From NCBI RefSeq assembly GCF_005080885.1, contig NZ_CP034864.1, forward strand, positions 333,282 through 397,281: a DNA stretch of 64,000 bases. The letters run 5' to 3'. A program made the translations under genes and the position numbers. The notes under the pieces are model-generated. The model did no database searches, was not told the origin of the DNA, and saw only the letters and a list, made by a program, of their open reading frames with translations. The first letter of the stretch is position 1, and each line of letters starts with the position of its first letter. The DNA comes from Buchnera aphidicola (Macrosiphoniella sanborni). Lineage in GTDB: Bacteria > Pseudomonadota > Gammaproteobacteria > Enterobacterales > Enterobacteriaceae. This document shows, in pieces, positions 10,686 to 21,432 of this stretch.

Positions 10686-12128
10686 TTACAACACTTTTAA
10701 AATTCTACTAGTATTAGTTTTTCCTATCTCATTCATAATATCACCTTGAGTAATAATAACTAAATCTCCACTAAATAAAAAACCTTTATTACATAATAAT
10801 AAAATTGCTTCTTGAGAAGATTTAAAGCCATCATTTTTACTATGAAAATATACAGGTGTTACACCTCTATAAAGAGCAGACAATCTTAAAGTCTTTTTAT
10901 TTTTTGATAAAGCAAAAATAGGTAATCCAGATGTAATTCTGGACGTCATAAGAGCAGTCTTTCCAGATTCTGTCATAATAATAATAGCTTTAATACCTTT
11001 TAAATGATTAGCAACATACATAGCTGACATAGCAATAGCTTCTTCAATATCATTAAATTGTACATTAAGACGATGTTTAGATACATTAATACTTGGCATT
11101 TTTTCTGCACCTTGACAAATTTTTGCCATTTTTATAACTGTTTCTGATGGATATTTTCCAGATGCTGTTTCTGCTGAAAGCATAACAGCATCACTTCCGT
11201 CTAATACAGCATTAGCAACATCCATTACTTCTGCACGAGTAGGCAAAGGATTTGTAATCATAGACTCCATCATTTGTGTTGCTGTAATAACTATTTTGTT
11301 TAATTTCCTTGAAGTTTTAATCAATTTTTTTTGAATACCTGCAAGTTCATAATCACCAATTTCTACCCCTAAATCTCCTCTAGCTATCATAATTGCATCT
11401 GATTCTGAGATAATATCTTCTATTACATCTTGATTCATTACAGCTTCTGCACGTTCTATTTTTGCGATAATTTTAGCATGACTACCAGATTTTTCAGCTA
11501 ATTTTCGTGCCTTTTTTAAATCATCACTACATCTAGGAAAAGATATTGCTAAATAATCTACATCAATTTCAGTTGCTAAAATAATATCTTTTTTATCCTT
11601 TTCGGTTAAAACATTTGCAGATAAACCACCACCTAATTTGTTAATACCTTTATTATTTGAAAGAATACCACCCATAATAACTTTTGTAATTATTTCACTA
11701 TCCGTAACATTTATAACTTTTAATTGTATTCTTCCATCATCTAATAATAATACATCATTAACTGTTACATCATATGGTAATCTTTTGTAATCAATACCTA
11801 CTCGTTCTTGAGTACCACTATTTTCTTCTAAAATTACATCTAATATAAAAATATCATTTATTTTTAAAAAAATATAACTATTCCTAAATCTAGAAATACG
11901 AATTTTAGGTCCTTGTAAATCACCAAGTAATGCAATATGAAAATTTAAATCTTTCATAATTTCTTTCACTTGATATGCTCTCAATTTATGTTCATCCGCT
12001 GAACCATGAGAAAAATTAAATCTCAAAACATTTGCTCCAGATTGAATAATTTTTTTAAGATTATTATTTATATCTGTTGAAGGTCCTAAAGTAGCTACAA
12101 TTTTTGTTCTTCGTAATCGATTTAACAT
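10686..12128 (-). CDS. pykA: Pyruvate kinase II (PykA type)
   Basis: Pyruvate kinase makes ATP and pyruvate from PEP and ADP at the end of glycolysis. The 480 residues match E. coli PykA in length and more closely than PykF: it begins [19 protein letters not shown], has [19 protein letters not shown], and keeps [12 protein letters not shown] and the signature [20 protein letters not shown] (about 275). The E. coli order of hexR-pykA divergent from zwf is kept, except that hexR, the repressor of zwf, is absent. Confidence 0.95.
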   Translation of the reverse strand: MLNRLRRTKIVATLGPSTDINNNLKKIIQSGANVLRFNFSHGSADEHKLRAYQVKEIMKDLNFHIALLGDLQGPKIRISRFRNSYIFLKINDIFILDVILEENSGTQERVGIDYKRLPYDVTVNDVLLLDDGRIQLKVINVTDSEIITKVIMGGILSNNKGINKLGGGLSANVLTEKDKKDIILATEIDVDYLAISFPRCSDDLKKARKLAEKSGSHAKIIAKIERAEAVMNQDVIEDIISESDAIMIARGDLGVEIGDYELAGIQKKLIKTSRKLNKIVITATQMMESMITNPLPTRAEVMDVANAVLDGSDAVMLSAETASGKYPSETVIKMAKICQGAEKMPSINVSKHRLNVQFNDIEEAIAMSAMYVANHLKGIKAIIIMTESGKTALMTSRITSGLPIFALSKNKKTLRLSALYRGVTPVYFHSKNDGFKSSQEAILLLCNKGFLFSGDLVIITQGDIMNEIGKTNTSRILKVL

Positions 12129-12440
12129 AAAATATACCTTATTAAAAATTTTTTTATGTCATTAATTGTTTATCAAAAAATATTTTTTTTATTTTTAAGT
12201 TATTTATTAATATATAAATAGTAATATATTAGTAATATATAAAAATATTATATAAAAATAAATAAGTGATACTAAAATTATATTATATTTATTAAAAAAA
12301 AAAATATATATCTATAAAATTATGCTCGTATATAATATTTTCAAAATTTTCTAATAAAAATATTTTTTAATTACTATTATTCAATTATTGTATTAAATTT
12401 TACAATTGATATTTTAAATGTTTAAAATAAAGAGAAGATT
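12129..12440. other. Divergent pykA/zwf spacer
   Basis: This is 312 bp of very AT-rich DNA between divergent starts. It must hold the pykA and zwf promoters. E. coli has hexR in this interval; no trace of its helix-turn-helix or SIS domain is visible. AAAGAGAAG before the zwf ATG serves as its ribosome binding site. Confidence 0.6.
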
Positions 12441-13919
12441 ATGCTAAAAGAAAACAATCTAGCTTGTGATTTAGTTATTTTTGGTGCTAAAGGGGACTTA
12501 ACAAAGAGAAAATTATTACCTGCTTTATATAAATTAGAACAATATCAAGAAATAAACGAAAATACACGTATTATTGCTACAGGACGCGCTAATTGGGATA
12601 CAGAAAATTATATAAAAATAACAAAAATTGCAATAAAAAAATTTTTAAACGAAGATATTCAAGATATTGTTTGGAAAAAATTTAGTGCACGTATAATATT
12701 TTGTAATATTAATGTATATGAAAGTTCTCATTTTTTTAGATTAAAAAAAATATTAAAACAAAAAAATAATACAGTTATTTACTATTGTGCAATTCCTCCT
12801 GAAACACTGAATTCTATTTTTATAGGATTAGGAAATGCAAATTTAAATTTTTCATCATCACGTATAATTTTAGAAAAACCATTAGGTATTTCTTTACAAA
12901 CGTCTCGAGAAATTAATAATCATCTTTCTAAATATTTTTTAGAAAAACAAATTTTTCGTATTGATCACTATCTTGGTAAAGATGCAATATTAAATCTTTT
13001 TTCTTTAAGATTTGCTAATTCATTATTATTTCATAATTGGAATAATAAAACAATTGATCATGTTCAAATTACTGTTGCTGAAGAAGTGGGTATTGAAGAT
13101 CGATGGAATTATTTTAATAAAATGGGACAAACAAGGGACATGGTACAAAACCATCTTTTACAAATACTTACTATTATAACAATGGATGCACCCAGTAATA
13201 TTACATCTGAAACTATTCGAGATAAAAAAGTTGAAATATTACGTACACTTAAGTCTATTAATATTGATAATATTCACAAAAAAACTGCACGGGGACAATA
13301 TAGTTCAGGTTTAATTAACGGAGAAAAAGTACTTGCTTATTTAGATGAAAATGGTGCAAATAAAAACAGTCAAACTGAAACATTTGTTGCTATAAAAATC
13401 GATTTAAATCATGAAAGATGGTCTGGTGTACCATTTTATTTAAGAACAGGAAAACGTTTAGCACATAAATATTCTGAAATAGTAATTTTTTTCAAAAAAA
13501 GTCCTATAGAGTCATTTCAGAATTTTAATTCCACATTATTATCTAATAAATTAATTATACGTTTAGAACCAGATCCAAATATTCAATTTGATATTTTAAA
13601 TCAAATTCCTAGTTTAAAAAGTAAATATGAATTAGATATCATTCAATTAAAATCTTATACGCTCAATGAAAAGTATTCTCAAAAATATTCTGTTAACGCG
13701 TATGAAAGATTATTATTGGAGAGTATGAGGGGTATACAATCTTTATTTGTATCTCGTGAAGAAGTAGAAGAAGCATGGAAATGGATAGATCCAATTATTG
13801 ATGGATGGAAAAATACAAAAAAAAATAATCTTCAATTATATAAATCTGGTAGTTGGGGACCTAAAAATTCAAATATATTACTTGCTAATCACAATCATTC
13901 TTGGTATGAATTTAACTAA
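12441..13919 (+). CDS. zwf: Glucose-6-phosphate 1-dehydrogenase
   Basis: Zwf oxidises glucose-6-phosphate to 6-phosphogluconolactone with NADP, opening the oxidative pentose phosphate pathway. The 492 residues (E. coli 491) show the dinucleotide fold FGAKGDLTKRKLLPALY at the N terminus, the substrate and active-site motif RIDHYLGKD (about residue 173), and RTGKRLA (about 335). As a main NADPH source it complements TrxB in this window. ptsG supplies the substrate. Confidence 0.96.
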   Translation: MLKENNLACDLVIFGAKGDLTKRKLLPALYKLEQYQEINENTRIIATGRANWDTENYIKITKIAIKKFLNEDIQDIVWKKFSARIIFCNINVYESSHFFRLKKILKQKNNTVIYYCAIPPETLNSIFIGLGNANLNFSSSRIILEKPLGISLQTSREINNHLSKYFLEKQIFRIDHYLGKDAILNLFSLRFANSLLFHNWNNKTIDHVQITVAEEVGIEDRWNYFNKMGQTRDMVQNHLLQILTIITMDAPSNITSETIRDKKVEILRTLKSINIDNIHKKTARGQYSSGLINGEKVLAYLDENGANKNSQTETFVAIKIDLNHERWSGVPFYLRTGKRLAHKYSEIVIFFKKSPIESFQNFNSTLLSNKLIIRLEPDPNIQFDILNQIPSLKSKYELDIIQLKSYTLNEKYSQKYSVNAYERLLLESMRGIQSLFVSREEVEEAWKWIDPIIDGWKNTKKNNLQLYKSGSWGPKNSNILLANHNHSWYEFN

Positions 13920-14096
13920 GCTAATTTAAAAAAAATATCAACCTTGACTTAATTGAGATAAATATGATAGGTTAATTTTTTATATGTAAAAATAATATAA
14001 TTTTTAAAACATATATAATATATATATTTACAATATTTCAAATTTTCAATTGTTTTTTTTAACATTCGTTTTGCTAATCTAGGAAGATAATATCTT

Positions 14097-14975
14097 ATGA
14101 TACGTATTATTCTTTTCTTATTAACTAATTTAGCAGTTATGTTAATATTCAGTTTAATTCTTAGTCTAACAGGAATTCAATCTAATAGTATTTATGGTTT
14201 ATTAATTATGTCAGGCTTGTTTGGATTTAGTGGTTCTATTTTATCTTTAATTCTTTCAAAATGGATTGCTTTAAAATCAGTAAATGGTGAAATTATCACG
14301 CATCCTCGAAGTGATATGGAAAATTGGTTGATTAACACTGTACGTGAACAATCTATTAAAAAAGGTATCATTATGCCTCAAATCGCAGTGTATGATGCAC
14401 CTGACATGAATGCATTTGCAACAGGAGCACGCCGTAATTCAGCGTTAATTGCTGTTTCTACAGGACTTCTAGAAAATATGACACACCATCAAGCAGAAGC
14501 AGTAATTGCTCATGAAATCAGTCATATTGCAAATGGTGATATGATAACTATGACATTAGTACAAGGTGTTATTAATACATTTGTAATTTTTGCGTCTCGT
14601 CTTCTTTCACAAATAATAAGCAGTATTATATCAAACAATCGAAATGAAAATAATACAGAAGAAAAAAATCCTTTAATATACTTTTTTATTTCTACATTAC
14701 TTGAAATTATCTTTGGTGTATTAGCTAGTATAATTACTATGTGGTTTTCTAGGCATCGTGAATTTTATGCAGATGCTAGTTCTGCAAAAATGGTAGGTCG
14801 TGAAAAAATGATTTCAGCTTTAAATCGTTTAAAAACTAGTTATGAACCTCAAGAATCTGATAGTATGATTGCATTTTGCATCAATGGTAAATCCAATTCT
14901 TTTTTAAAATTATTTTCATCTCACCCGTCTTTAGAAAAAAGAATACAAGCTCTACATAATAGAGAATATATGTAA
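14097..14975 (+). CDS. htpX: Membrane protease HtpX
   Basis: HtpX is an inner-membrane zinc metalloprotease that, in E. coli, works beside FtsH in membrane protein quality control. The 292 residues (E. coli 293) have two N-terminal hydrophobic helices (about 1-55), the zinc motif in [15 protein letters not shown] (about residue 140), two more helices (about 158-215) and the third ligand region [21 protein letters not shown] precedes the ATG. A long perfect hairpin follows the stop. Confidence 0.95.
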   Translation: MIRIILFLLTNLAVMLIFSLILSLTGIQSNSIYGLLIMSGLFGFSGSILSLILSKWIALKSVNGEIITHPRSDMENWLINTVREQSIKKGIIMPQIAVYDAPDMNAFATGARRNSALIAVSTGLLENMTHHQAEAVIAHEISHIANGDMITMTLVQGVINTFVIFASRLLSQIISSIISNNRNENNTEEKNPLIYFFISTLLEIIFGVLASIITMWFSRHREFYADASSAKMVGREKMISALNRLKTSYEPQESDSMIAFCINGKSNSFLKLFSSHPSLEKRIQALHNREYM

Positions 14976-14996
14976 TAAAGAAAAAATCCATGTTTC

Positions 14997-15033
14997 TCTT
15001 AATAGAAATATATTTTTTATATTTCTATTAAGA
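14997..15033. terminator. 16-bp perfect hairpin downstream of htpX
   Basis: The arms beginning TCTTAATAGAAATATA are exact complements around a TTTTT loop. No T-tract follows on either side, so it may stabilise the htpX mRNA end rather than terminate transcription. In DNA of this composition a perfect arm this long is unlikely by chance. Confidence 0.5.
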
Positions 15034-15229
15034 ATGCTCAAAGTCATTTTTTTAAATATATTTAAACTTGACTTTTTATAAAAAAATGATTTAATATATA
15101 AAATATTATGCTTTTTATTATAAAATTTTAATCATGAAGTTTTAAAGATAAAAATAAGTTATAATTCTGTTTATGCATGGAATATTAAAATTAAAAATTT
15201 TAGAGTTAAAGACGTTAAAAAAGCTTCTC

Positions 15230-15260
15230 TTGACCAATCTTAACTTCATGCTAATACAGT
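15230..15260 (+). promoter_or_regulatory. Possible cspC promoter
   Basis: TTGACC (15230-15235, five of six to the -35 consensus) is followed after 19 bp by TACAGT (15255-15260, four of six to TATAAT). A transcript from here would have a leader of about 70 nt. A TTGACT at 15068 is an alternative. The spacer contains a 15-mer also found before rpsA. Confidence 0.3.
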
Positions 15261-15334
15261 AATTTTTCTTTTTTATCCATTTTATCTATAATTAGCAATA
15301 AAAAGATAAATAAAATATTTTGAGGATGTTACAA

Positions 15335-15544
15335 ATGGCTAAGATTAAAGGTCAAGTTAAGTGGTTTAACGAATCTAAAGGTTTTGGTTTTATTACACCG
15401 ATAGACGGAAGTAAAGACGTTTTTGTTCATTTTTCTTCTATTCAGGGGAATGGATTTAAAACATTAACTGAAGGCCAAAATGTTGAATTTGAAGTTCAAG
15501 ATGGACAAAAAGGTCCAGCTGCAATTAATGTATTTTCTATATAA
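15335..15544 (+). CDS. cspC: Cold-shock-like protein CspC
   Basis: CspC is a small OB-fold protein that binds single-stranded RNA and DNA and melts mRNA structure. The 69 residues match E. coli CspC in length and nearly in sequence. The RNA-binding motifs RNP1 (KGFGFI, about 16-21) and RNP2 (VFVHF, about 30-34) are intact. The start at 15335 is chosen because GAGG (15322-15325) sits 9 bases before it and [11 protein letters not shown] is the family start. An upstream in-frame TTG at 15320 has no such site. A strong terminator follows. Confidence 0.96.
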   Translation: MAKIKGQVKWFNESKGFGFITPIDGSKDVFVHFSSIQGNGFKTLTEGQNVEFEVQDGQKGPAAINVFSI

Positions 15545-15576
15545 TTAATAAAAAATAAATGTAATTAAAAAATTAT

Positions 15577-15616
15577 AAGTCTTCTGTATATATAAAATCA
15601 GAGGGCTTTATTTTTT
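15577..15616 (+). terminator. Rho-independent terminator of cspC
   Basis: AAGTCTTCTG (15577-15586) pairs with CAGAGGGCTT (15599-15608) through ten pairs, three of them G-U, around a 12-base loop. TATTTTTT follows. This is the best canonical terminator on the plus strand in the first half of the window. Confidence 0.8.
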
Positions 15617-15807
15617 CGATTGATTAGGATTATAGTTAATATTTTAATTTGAAAAATTTATTTTTATTTTAAATAAGCAATAATTTCAAAAATTTATACT
15701 CTCAAAAATATATTCATTATATGACCTATTTTTATTAAAAAATTTATTAAAAAATTTTTAATCTTCTAAATAAATCGATACATCCTATTTTTTTACGGAG
15801 TTTTCTG

Positions 15808-17379
15808 ATGGAGTTTTTTTTCAACCCGTCAGCTTGGGCTGGATTATTAACACTAATCATCTTAGAAGTAGTATTAGGAATTGATAATTTAATATTTATA
15901 GCAATTTTATCAGAAAAATTACCTCCTAATCAAAGAGATCAAGCACGTTTAATTGGTTTAGGATTAGCATTAATAATGCGTTTAGCATTATTATCATTAA
16001 TATCTTGGGTAGCAACTCTTAATACTCCTATTATACATAACAATTTTTTTGCTTTATCAATACGTGATATTATTCTTTTAATTGGTGGTTTTTTTTTATT
16101 GTTCAAAACTACAATAGAATTACATGAAAGATTAGAAAATAATCATCATGAAAATTCAGAAAACAAAAATTATGCAGGTTTTTGGGCTGTAGTAATTCAA
16201 ATTGTTGTATTAGATGCAGTGTTTTCATTAGATGCAATAATAACAGCTGTAGGTATGGTTAATGACTTATTAATTATGATGATGGCTGTTGTAATAGCAA
16301 CAATTATCATGTCATTTGCAGCAAAAAAACTAACCAATTTTATTAATCTACATCAAACAGTAGTTGTTTTATGTCTTAGCTTTTTGCTGATGATTGGTTT
16401 TAGCTTAGTAACAGAAGCATTAAGATTTTGTATCCCAAAAGGATATTTATATGCTGCAATAGGATTTTCTATTTTAATTGAAGCCTTTAATCAAATAGCA
16501 CGTCATAATCTTATGAAAAATCAATCTAGAAGACCAATGAGACAAAGAGCAGCAGAAATAATTTTACGTTTAATGATTAAAGAACAAAATCAATATGAAA
16601 AAAATGAAATAAAACAAAATAACACTAAAGAAATTCATTCTTCTCAATCTTCATCTTCTCAAGAACACGAAATATTTAAAGAAGAAGAAAGATATATGAT
16701 TAATGGTGTTCTTACATTAGCTGGTCGATCTATTAGAAGTATTATGACTCCAAGAAGTAATATTTCTTGGGTAAATATAGAAAAAAATACTGATGAAATT
16801 CGTACTCAGTTATTAGACACTCCACATAGTTTATTTCCAGTATGTAAAGGCGAATTAGATGAAATAATAGGTATTGTACATGCTAAAGAGTTATTAGTAG
16901 CTATTGAACAAAAAATAGATATTTATACCTTTTCTAAGAAAACAACACCTATTATTATCCCAGATACTTTAGATCCTATTGATCTGTTGGGTGTACTTCG
17001 TCGAGCGCAAGGTAGTTTTGTTATTGTAAGTAATGAATTTGGTGTGATACAAGGATTAATTACTCCATTAGATGTTTTGGAAGCTATAGCAGGAGAATTT
17101 CCAGATGCTGATGAAACACCTGATATTATTAAAGAAAATAACAGTTGGTTAGTGAAAGGTGAAACTGATTTACATTCTTTACAACAATTACTTAATACTG
17201 AAAAATTAATTAAAGAAAAAAATTATGCGTCTTTAGGAGGATTATTAATTGCTCAAAAAGGTCAATTACCTATTCCTGGAGAAGTGATCTATATTCATCC
17301 TTTTTATTTTCATATTGTTAAAGCAACAGAATATCGTATTGATTTAGTAAGAATTATAAAAAATCAAGATGAAAATTAA
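15808..17379 (+). CDS. yoaE: TerC-family membrane protein with CBS and CorC domains
   Basis: The 523-residue protein (E. coli YoaE 518) has an N-terminal TerC domain of about seven helices (residues 1-235) with [21 protein letters not shown] and the matching [18 protein letters not shown] charged linker (about 245-295) leads to two CBS domains (about 300-425) and a C-terminal CorC/HlyC transporter-associated domain (about 435-520). The family is linked to metal ion export; the substrate is not known. An ACGGAG site precedes the ATG. Confidence 0.9.
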   Translation: MEFFFNPSAWAGLLTLIILEVVLGIDNLIFIAILSEKLPPNQRDQARLIGLGLALIMRLALLSLISWVATLNTPIIHNNFFALSIRDIILLIGGFFLLFKTTIELHERLENNHHENSENKNYAGFWAVVIQIVVLDAVFSLDAIITAVGMVNDLLIMMMAVVIATIIMSFAAKKLTNFINLHQTVVVLCLSFLLMIGFSLVTEALRFCIPKGYLYAAIGFSILIEAFNQIARHNLMKNQSRRPMRQRAAEIILRLMIKEQNQYEKNEIKQNNTKEIHSSQSSSSQEHEIFKEEERYMINGVLTLAGRSIRSIMTPRSNISWVNIEKNTDEIRTQLLDTPHSLFPVCKGELDEIIGIVHAKELLVAIEQKIDIYTFSKKTTPIIIPDTLDPIDLLGVLRRAQGSFVIVSNEFGVIQGLITPLDVLEAIAGEFPDADETPDIIKENNSWLVKGETDLHSLQQLLNTEKLIKEKNYASLGGLLIAQKGQLPIPGEVIYIHPFYFHIVKATEYRIDLVRIIKNQDEN

Positions 17380-17454
17380 TACTATATTACATAATTAATA
17401 ATAAGAAAATTATACAAATTTTTAAAAATATTAAATTAATTTTTTGAGAAAAAT

Positions 17455-18118
17455 ATGTCTAATATTATTTTATCCATTGATAGTTCTTTAGGTCATTGTT
17501 CAGTTGCTATATATAAAAAAAAATGTATCTATCAATTAAAAGAAAAATGCAAAAAAAAACATACTATTACAATATTACCAATGATTCAAAAAATCTTATT
17601 TCAAACAGAAACAACATTTAAAAATTTAAATTATGTTGCTTTTTCAAAAGGTCCTGGAAATTTTACGAGTATACGGATTGCAGCAAGTATTGCTCATAGT
17701 TTAGGAATTAGTTTAAATATTCCTATTATTAGCATATCTACTTTAGCTATAATGGCTGAAAAAGCACAGCGTAAATATAAAAAAAAAATTTTTAATTTTT
17801 ATTAAAGCAACTAAAAAACAATATTATTGGGCTCAATATAAAAAAAATAATAAATCTATTTGGATAGGAGAAGATACTGAATCTTTAATACAAAAAAAAT
17901 TAATTTTAAATGAAATAAATAATTTACAAAAAAAATGGACTATAATCAGTAATGTCTGGGAATTAATTGAGCTTAACGAAATTTTTAGTATAAATAAAAA
18001 TCATTATTGTTCTCCTGAAGCTAAAGATATTATTCCATTTGTATTATTAAAGATTAAAGAAAAATCGTTTTCTTACTGTACAGATAATAATATTAATTAT
18101 TTGTATAATTTTTTTTAA
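17455..18118 (+). CDS. tsaB: tRNA t6A synthesis protein TsaB, split by a frameshift in a 10-A run
   Basis: TsaB supports TsaD in making N6-threonylcarbamoyladenosine at A37 of ANN-reading tRNAs. The first 116 codons carry the ASKHA fold with ILSIDSSLGHCSVAIY and SKGPGNFTSIRIAASIAHSLG. The frame is lost in the A-run 17779-17788. Removing one A restores a continuous frame to the stop at 18116: FLIFIKATKKQYYWAQYKK followed by IWIGEDTESL, which matches the E. coli VLAAIDARMGEVYWAEYQ region. The joined protein is about 220 residues (E. coli 231). No stop interrupts the second half, so the break looks recent or is corrected by slippage. Confidence 0.85.
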
Positions 18119-18137
18119 TATGTAATCAAAATACAAC

Positions 18138-18186
18138 AAAAAAACAATCAATGCTGAAATATATTAAAATACTTCAGTATTGATTG
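18138..18186 (-). terminator. Terminator of the minCDE operon
   Basis: Read on the minus strand, a 14-bp stem (CAATCAATACTGAA with its partner, one G-U pair) with a 14-base loop is followed by seven T (complement of 18138-18144). It lies 50 bp past the minE stop. The stem may also end tsaB transcripts, but there is no T-tract on that side. Confidence 0.75.
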
Positions 18187-18235
18187 AACTAAATTAATAT
18201 AATATTAAAAAAAATATATTCATATATTATTTTTA

Positions 18236-18499
18236 TTAAATCAATGAATCAGGTAAAATAATATTTAATTCTAATATAGAAATATCTTCGTTTTTTTGTT
18301 CTAATTGAAGTGTAACCATATTTGGTTCAATATTGACATATTTGCAAATTACAGACAATATTTCACGTTTTAGTTGTGGAAAATAATCCGGTTCATTATC
18401 GTATTTTCTTTGTTCTGCAATAATAATTTGTAATCTTTCTTTAGCAATATTAGCAGTAGTATTTTTGTTCCGGGATAAAAAAAAATCTAATAAAGCCAT
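18236..18499 (-). CDS. minE: Cell division topological specificity factor MinE
   Basis: MinE stimulates MinD ATPase at the membrane and drives the pole-to-pole oscillation that places the division site. The 87 residues (E. coli 88) begin [22 protein letters not shown], with the MinD-contact helix at about 10-30 and the dimer domain after. The start at 18499 is fixed by an AGGAG site that overlaps the minD stop; a longer in-frame extension runs back into minD and is not used. Confidence 0.95.
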   Translation of the reverse strand: MALLDFFLSRNKNTTANIAKERLQIIIAEQRKYDNEPDYFPQLKREILSVICKYVNIEPNMVTLQLEQKNEDISILELNIILPDSLI

Positions 18500-18503
18500 A
18501 CTC

Positions 18504-19316
18504 CTATCTCCCGAATAAACGTTGTAAAAAACTTTTCTTCTCTTCTTCAATAAAACGAAACTGATGCTTTTCTCCTAATAATCTATTAACAGTATCAACA
18601 TAAGCACAACCTGCATTTGAATTATTATCTAATATTATAGATTCTCCTTGATTAGATGCTCGAAGTACAGATGCATCTTCTGGAATAACACCTATTATAG
18701 GAATTTGAAGAATATCTAAAATATCTGTCATGCTTAACATTTCTCCTTTTTTAACACGAGTTGGATTGTATCGTGTCAATAAAAGATGTTCTTTGATAGG
18801 AGTTATATTGTTTTTAGCTCTTTTTGATTTAGAAGCAATTATTCCTAAGATTCTATCAGAGTCTCGTACTGAAGATACTTCGGGATTAGTAGTAATAATA
18901 GCTTCATCTGCAAAATATATTGCTAAAATCGCACCAGCTTCGATTCCTGCTGGTGAATCACAAATAATAAAATTAAATTCCATTTTTATTAGTTCATTTA
19001 AAACTTTTTCAACTCCAATATATGTTAAAGCATCTTTATCTCGAGTTTGTGAGGCTGGTAGAATGAATAAATTATTAGTTTTTCTATCTTTAATTATAGC
19101 TTGATTAAGTGAAGCATCACCTTGAATGACATTAATAAAGTCATATACAACTCTACGTTCACATCCCATAATTAAATCTAAATTTCTTAATCCTATATCA
19201 AAATCTATAACAATTGTTTTTTTTCCTTTTTTTGCTAAACCAGTTCCAATAGCTGCACTTGAAGTAGTTTTACCTACACCTCCTTTCCCTGAAGTTACTA
19301 CAATAATCCGTGTCAT
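18504..19316 (-). CDS. minD: Septum site-determining ATPase MinD
   Basis: MinD is the membrane-bound ATPase that recruits MinC and is released by MinE. The 270 residues (E. coli 270) carry the deviant Walker [11 protein letters not shown] (about 8-17) and [16 protein letters not shown]. The C-terminal amphipathic membrane-targeting helix FLQRLFGR is intact. Tight spacing to minE suggests translational coupling. Min proteins are unusual in a coccoid reduced symbiont and indicate ordinary FtsZ placement is kept. Confidence 0.97.
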   Translation of the reverse strand: MTRIIVVTSGKGGVGKTTSSAAIGTGLAKKGKKTIVIDFDIGLRNLDLIMGCERRVVYDFINVIQGDASLNQAIIKDRKTNNLFILPASQTRDKDALTYIGVEKVLNELIKMEFNFIICDSPAGIEAGAILAIYFADEAIITTNPEVSSVRDSDRILGIIASKSKRAKNNITPIKEHLLLTRYNPTRVKKGEMLSMTDILDILQIPIIGVIPEDASVLRASNQGESIILDNNSNAGCAYVDTVNRLLGEKHQFRFIEEEKKSFLQRLFGR

Positions 19317-19341
19317 ATAAAATGTCCTTAAAAAAACATAC

Positions 19342-20058
19342 TTAACTGAGAAAATTAATAGTTAAAAATTTATTTTTTAAGTAAATTTGGGCTGATTTTC
19401 CAATAAATTCTGATGGTATTTGATCTAATAACCAATATTCACCAGATATCGAAACTAATTCAGCAAATAATTCTGTACAGAATATTTTTCTTGTTGTATC
19501 TCCATCAGCACCGGCAAGTACTCTGCCACGAACTGTTCCATAAATGTGAATATTTCCATCTGCTACTAATTCTGCTCCTGCACTAACATTATTAATAACA
19601 ACTAAATCAGCATGTTTTGCATAAATTTTTTGACCTGACCTTACAGGTATATCTATAATATGAGTTTTTTCTATTTTATTAATAATACTTTTTTTTGTAT
19701 TTTTTTTTGTATCAATATAAAAGTTAGAAATTAAATCTGAATTAATTTTTTTTCTTTCTGATAAAATAGGTAGTCCTGAATCAATAATAGTTTTTTTTAA
19801 TGGATTGGTTTCTGTACACCCACTAACTCCTACAACTAAAAAACCATGAGAAATAATAATTTCTTTAATTTTTTTCCAATCTGCTGTATTACATAAACCT
19901 GAAACGTTAACAATAATAGGTGCATTTTTAAAAAATTTTGGACATTCTTGAATTTTTTTATATAATGATTGATTAATTAAATCAATATTTTTATCATTCA
20001 GATATAGTACTAATAATGTAAAATTACTGCCTTTAATTTCAATAGATTTTTTTTGCAT
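19342..20058 (-). CDS. minC: Septum site-determining inhibitor MinC
   Basis: MinC inhibits FtsZ polymers away from midcell when recruited by MinD. Starting at MQKKSIEIKGSNFTLLV the protein is 238 residues (E. coli 231). It has an N-terminal FtsZ-binding domain (to about 105), a linker, and a beta-helix C domain with PVRSGQKIYA, SAGAELVADGNIHIYG and VRGRVLAGADGD. The frame is open upstream to 20220, with another ATG at 20121, but family alignment places the start at 20058; no strong ribosome binding site decides between them. Confidence 0.93.
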   Translation of the reverse strand: MQKKSIEIKGSNFTLLVLYLNDKNIDLINQSLYKKIQECPKFFKNAPIIVNVSGLCNTADWKKIKEIIISHGFLVVGVSGCTETNPLKKTIIDSGLPILSERKKINSDLISNFYIDTKKNTKKSIINKIEKTHIIDIPVRSGQKIYAKHADLVVINNVSAGAELVADGNIHIYGTVRGRVLAGADGDTTRKIFCTELFAELVSISGEYWLLDQIPSEFIGKSAQIYLKNKFLTINFLS

Positions 20059-20302
20059 TTTTATTGCTCGATAATATTTACTTATATCCACCACACATAA
20101 AATATAATTTTTATTTTTCATACTTATTAAAATAAATAAATTATATGCGACCAAATTATAATATAAATAATATACGATAACAATTTCTATTTTTTTATTA
20201 AAAAATACATATGATGTCAATTATTTAATTATAAAAAATCTTCAATAAATACGTTTATATAAAATATGAAATATATTCAATTATAAAAGGAAGATTATTC
20301 AC

Positions 20303-21318
20303 TTGTTAATATCCCAAAACAGTCAACTAATATTACGCAATAAAAAAATTTTTGAAAAAAAAAAAGTATTATTTTTTGGAAACATAAAAGATGATTATCC
20401 TTTATATTTACAAACTATTAATACTAAAATTCATGTTAAAAAATATGATTTTTACATTTTTTTAAAAAAAAAAATATTAAAAAAATTAGTATTTATAATA
20501 ATTTATTACTATCGCAAGAAGTAATTCAAGAATGTGATACTATTATTTATTATTGGCCGAAAGATAAATCTGAAGCTAAATTTCAATTAATGAATCTTAT
20601 TTCTTATTTAAAAATAGATTCTGAAATCTTTATTGTAGGAAACAAGACTAGTGGAATAAAAAGTTCTATATCTATATTTAAAAAGTGGATTCAATTAAAA
20701 AAAATAGATAATGCTAGACATTCAATATTAATTTCAGGTTTTTTAAAGAGAAGAAAAAAATTTGTTCTAGAAGAATTTTATAAAACACACATATGGAAAA
20801 ATTTATTTATAAAATCTTTACCGGGTGTATTTGGACATAAAAAAATAGATGAAGGCAGCAAATTACTTGCTTCTACTTTTTCATATTCTATTAAAGGATC
20901 AGTTTTAGATGTTGGTTGCGGGACAGGTTTTTTGTCAATATCTATATTATATTTTTCACCTGATGCTAAGGTATCTTTAGTTGATAATGATTTAGCAGCA
21001 TTACAATGTAGTAAGTTAACATTAGATGCTAATAATTTAAAAGGAGAAATAATATATAGTAATTTATATTCAAATATTTTTGAAAAATTTGATTTAATCA
21101 TTTCGAATCCTCCTTTTCATGATGACTTAAAAATTACTTTTGAAATAATAAAAAAAATAATATTCAATGCTAAAAAATATTTAAAATCAACAGGAAAATT
21201 GAGATTTGTAACAAACAGATGTTTTAATTATCATTTTTTTTTAAAAGAAAATTTTAAAAAATATTCTATTTTAGCAACAACAAAAACACATAAAGTATAT
21301 GAAGCATCTTTAAAATAA
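20303..21318 (+). CDS. rsmC: 16S rRNA m2G1207 methyltransferase RsmC, split by a frameshift in an 11-A run
   Basis: RsmC methylates G1207 of 16S rRNA using SAM. The first frame starts at TTG 20303, supported by AAGGAAG at 20287-20293, and resembles the E. coli N-terminal domain (VLFFGNIKDDYPLYL). The frame breaks in the A-run 20464-20474. Adding one A continues as SQEVIQECDTIIYYWPKDKS and KFQLMNLISYLK, then the catalytic domain with the SAM motif VLDVGCGTGFLSI and the substrate motif ISNPPFHD. The joined protein is about 338 residues (E. coli 343). This is the third gene in the window broken only at a long A-run. Confidence 0.82.
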
Positions 21319-21334
21319 ATTTTAATATTTTTAA

Positions 21335-21418
21335 TACCCGGAGCGGGACTTGAACCCGCAAAGCTATAAAGCCGAGGGATTTTAAGTCCCTTGTGTCTAC
21401 CAATTTCACCATCCGGGC
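21335..21418 (-). tRNA. tRNA-Leu (anticodon UAA)
   Basis: The 84-nt minus-strand sequence folds as a class II tRNA. The acceptor stem GCCCGGA pairs with TCCGGGT, with discriminator A. The anticodon stem AGGGA/TCCCT encloses CTTAAAA (anticodon TAA). A variable arm and a TTCAAGT T loop are present. CCA is not encoded. It sits beside tRNA-Cys, like leuZ-cysT in E. coli. Confidence 0.95.
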
Positions 21419-21432
21419 AAAAATCGTTTTAG

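Larger units (their letters stand above)
14976..15334 (+). other. htpX-cspC spacer with hairpin and cspC leader
   Basis: This is 359 bp without a gene. It holds the hairpin at 14997-15033 and candidate cspC promoters. TTGACT at 15068 is followed about 18-20 bases later by TA-rich DNA. TTGACC at 15230 is followed at 19 bases by TACAGT. A long untranslated leader would fit a cold-shock family gene. Confidence 0.5.

Noticed and set aside
13947-13971. TTGACT...TATGAT before htpX as a promoter
   Set aside because: The spacing is only about 13 bp, too short for a standard promoter.
15320-15334. TTG start five codons upstream for cspC
   Set aside because: The GAGG ribosome binding site overlaps this region and points to the ATG at 15335, which is also the family start.
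18145-18186. Hairpin as the tsaB terminator
   Set aside because: There is no T-tract on the plus side; on the minus side seven T follow, so it was assigned to minCDE.
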